From NCBI GenBank assembly GCA_949516455.1, contig CATILC010000009.1:1-8018 (forward strand): DNA of 8,018 nt. The letters are read 5' to 3'. Each line of letters starts with the position of its first letter. The stretch's first letter is position 1. The DNA is from Flavobacteriia bacterium (GTDB lineage: Bacteria > Bacteroidota > Bacteroidia > Flavobacteriales > Schleiferiaceae). Shown piece after piece: positions 6,423-8,018 of the stretch. A program made the position numbers and the translations under genes. The notes beneath the pieces are model-generated. The model made no database searches. It saw only the letters and a program-made list of their open reading frames with translations, and was not told the origin of the DNA.

Positions 6423-8018
6423 ATGACGCAACGACCAAACACCCTTTTGGGCCGCTTCCTGCACTGGCGGATCCGGCATATTCCCCAGCGCCAATTCATT
6501 CTCATCCTCTCGGTACTTGTTGGACTGGTGAGTGGAACGGTTTCCGTCCTGCTGAAATTCAGTGTTCACAGCATTCAATCTCTGCTGCGGGGCGATCTGC
6601 TTTTGGGGTTTCACGAGCTCTTCCAGTTCGCCTTTCCCCTGCTCGGGATCCTGATCACCGTACTCATTGCGCGCTGGATCATTCGCGAACCGATCGGCGA
6701 CGGCATCCCCTCGACCCTCTATGCCATCTCAAAGAAGAACGGGATCATCCGTTCATTCCGCATGTATGCCTCAGTCATCACCAGCTCGATCACCGTTGGC
6801 TTTGGTGGCAGTGTTGGACTGGAAGGACCCACGGTTTCGACTGGTTCGGCCATCGGCTCCAATCTGGCCCGGCTCATGCATCTGAATTACCCGTCGCGCA
6901 TTCTGCTGATCAGTTGTGCCACAACAGGAGCTCTTTCGAGCATCCTCCACACGCCCATTGCGGCTGTGGTATTTGCCATCGAAGTCTTCAGTCTCGACCT
7001 CACCCTGACCTCATTGATTCCCTTGCTTCTTTCTTCGGTCAGTGGGGCTGTGATGAGTCATTTATTCGGTGGTTCGGACTACCTCTTTCCCTACATCATC
7101 AAAGAAGCCTTTGAAATTCAGGATCTGCCCTTTTACATCGCCCTCGGTGCCCTGGCCGCTTTTTTCTCCATTTATTTCAACCGAGTCTATTTCGGGGTGG
7201 AGAAACTTATGGAACGTATCGGCAATCCCTACCTGAAGCTCTTTTTGGGTGGTCTGGCCATTGGCGGACTGATCTACCTCATCCCGCCCCTTTACGGGGA
7301 AGGCTATTCCACCATCAACTACCTGCTCAATGGTGAATTACAGGCGGTTTTGCGTGACAACATCTTTGCGGACAAATTGGACAGCGAACTGATGATCATT
7401 CTGCTGCTGTTGGGACTCGTGCTGTTCAAAGGAGTGGCTACTTCCCTGACCCTGCACGCCGGAGGCGTTGGCGGCATCTTCGCTCCCACGCTCTTCATGG
7501 GCAGTGCGCTGGGCTATGTCTTTGCCCGAGTGGTCAACTATTTTGGTATTTCCGATCTGTCGGAATCGAATTTTTCCCTGGTCGGGATGGCGGCTCTTCT
7601 GTCCGGAGTCATTCATGCGCCCTTGACGGCCATCTTCCTGATCGCGGAAGTAAGCGGTGGATATGAGCTTTTCCTGCCATTGATGATCGTTAGCTCCATT
7701 TCCTATGCAGTGGTCAAAGCCTTTGTACCGCACTCCATTTACGCCATCAGCCTGGCCAAACGGGGCGAGTTGATCACCCACGATAAAGATCGGGCCGTCC
7801 TCACATTGATGAAGCTCGACTCCGTGGTGGAAAAAGACTTTCGTGCGGTCCGCCCGGAATGGGATCTCGGGGAACTCGTCCAGACCGTGGCTCAAAGCAA
7901 ACGCAACCTGTTTCCCGTATTGGATGAGGAAGGACGCCTTTTGGGTGTACTCACCCTGGACGACATTCGGCCGATCATGTTCCAGCAGGAGCTTTACGCC
8001 CGCACATTCGTTCGAGAC
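6423..8018 (+). CDS. ClC-family anion channel/transporter with CBS domain, 3' partial
   Basis: The frame is open for 532 codons to the window edge. The product is a polytopic inner-membrane ClC protein that should move chloride or similar anions, probably as a dimer. Landmarks: GDGIP (92-96, counterpart of GSGIP in E. coli ClC-ec1), GLEGP (132-136) with the gating glutamate Glu134, FAIEV (184-188), GGIFAP (350-355), and Tyr440 in SIYAIS, matching the pore tyrosine. From about residue 454 a cytosolic CBS domain begins (FPVLDEEGRLLGVLTLDDI, 497-515); its usual partner CBS would be beyond the window. Two ion-pathway positions differ from ClC-ec1: Asp93 for Ser107 and Val188 for Glu203. The start is the only in-frame ATG after the stop at 6408-6410; an ATG at 6418 is out of frame and stops at once. 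It follows aspS on the same strand, 38 bases away, with no terminator between. Whether it is a channel or an H+-coupled exchanger cannot be settled here. Confidence 0.93.
   Translation, partial: MTQRPNTLLGRFLHWRIRHIPQRQFILILSVLVGLVSGTVSVLLKFSVHSIQSLLRGDLLLGFHELFQFAFPLLGILITVLIARWIIREPIGDGIPSTLYAISKKNGIIRSFRMYASVITSSITVGFGGSVGLEGPTVSTGSAIGSNLARLMHLNYPSRILLISCATTGALSSILHTPIAAVVFAIEVFSLDLTLTSLIPLLLSSVSGAVMSHLFGGSDYLFPYIIKEAFEIQDLPFYIALGALAAFFSIYFNRVYFGVEKLMERIGNPYLKLFLGGLAIGGLIYLIPPLYGEGYSTINYLLNGELQAVLRDNIFADKLDSELMIILLLLGLVLFKGVATSLTLHAGGVGGIFAPTLFMGSALGYVFARVVNYFGISDLSESNFSLVGMAALLSGVIHAPLTAIFLIAEVSGGYELFLPLMIVSSISYAVVKAFVPHSIYAISLAKRGELITHDKDRAVLTLMKLDSVVEKDFRAVRPEWDLGELVQTVAQSKRNLFPVLDEEGRLLGVLTLDDIRPIMFQQELYARTFVRD

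Noticed and set aside
7338..7895. 185-codon open frame on the minus strand inside the ClC gene
   Set aside because: It is antisense to the membrane protein, with a His/Gln/Asp-rich composition typical of shadow frames and no family match that I can see. The same applies to 5704-6195 and 1228-1563 on the minus strand.
1..8018. Mobile element, CRISPR array, tRNA or defence island
   Set aside because: No transposase, integrase, direct-repeat array, tRNA-like fold or typical defence gene was seen. Gaps between genes are at most 46 bases and are accounted for.

Overview
The window reads as a compact piece of a Bacteroidota chromosome, probably from the Flavobacteriia or a near relative. The main evidence is a type IX secretion (T9SS) C-terminal sorting domain on the first gene. 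Fn3/MAM-decorated subtilases, an AspRS of the family's usual length, and starts without a clear Shine-Dalgarno but with candidate TAnnTTTG-like -7 boxes fit this. By eye the base composition is moderately GC-rich and similar across all genes. I see no sign of a mobile element, CRISPR array, RNA gene or recently acquired island.

Layout: (1) bases 1-4092, plus strand, hold the 3' part of a very long secreted subtilisin-like (S8) protease. The catalytic Ser is inside the window; the catalytic Asp, His and signal peptide must lie upstream. It is followed by a GDGWNG-type beta domain, alternating Fn3 and MAM-like modules, an unassigned beta-rich region, an SprB/PKD-like domain, another Fn3-like domain and a T9SS type A sorting signal. 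(2) A strong rho-independent hairpin at about 4117-4140 separates this gene from the convergent tadA (4139-4582, minus), the tRNA adenosine deaminase. (3) A 38-base gap separates tadA from the divergent aspS (4621-6384, plus), aspartyl-tRNA synthetase; two candidate -7 boxes lie back to back in it. (4) After another 38 bases, on the same strand as aspS, a ClC-family anion channel/transporter starts at 6423 and runs off the window after 532 codons, in its first CBS domain.

How they relate: tadA and aspS are both translation genes (A34-to-inosine editing of tRNA; charging of tRNA-Asp) and may share a divergent promoter region. The ClC gene probably reads from aspS or from a weak promoter of its own. 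The protease is a separate unit ended by its own terminator. No new multi-gene system is evident. The points most worth a second look are substitutions at the ion-pathway positions of the ClC protein and the unassigned domains of the protease.
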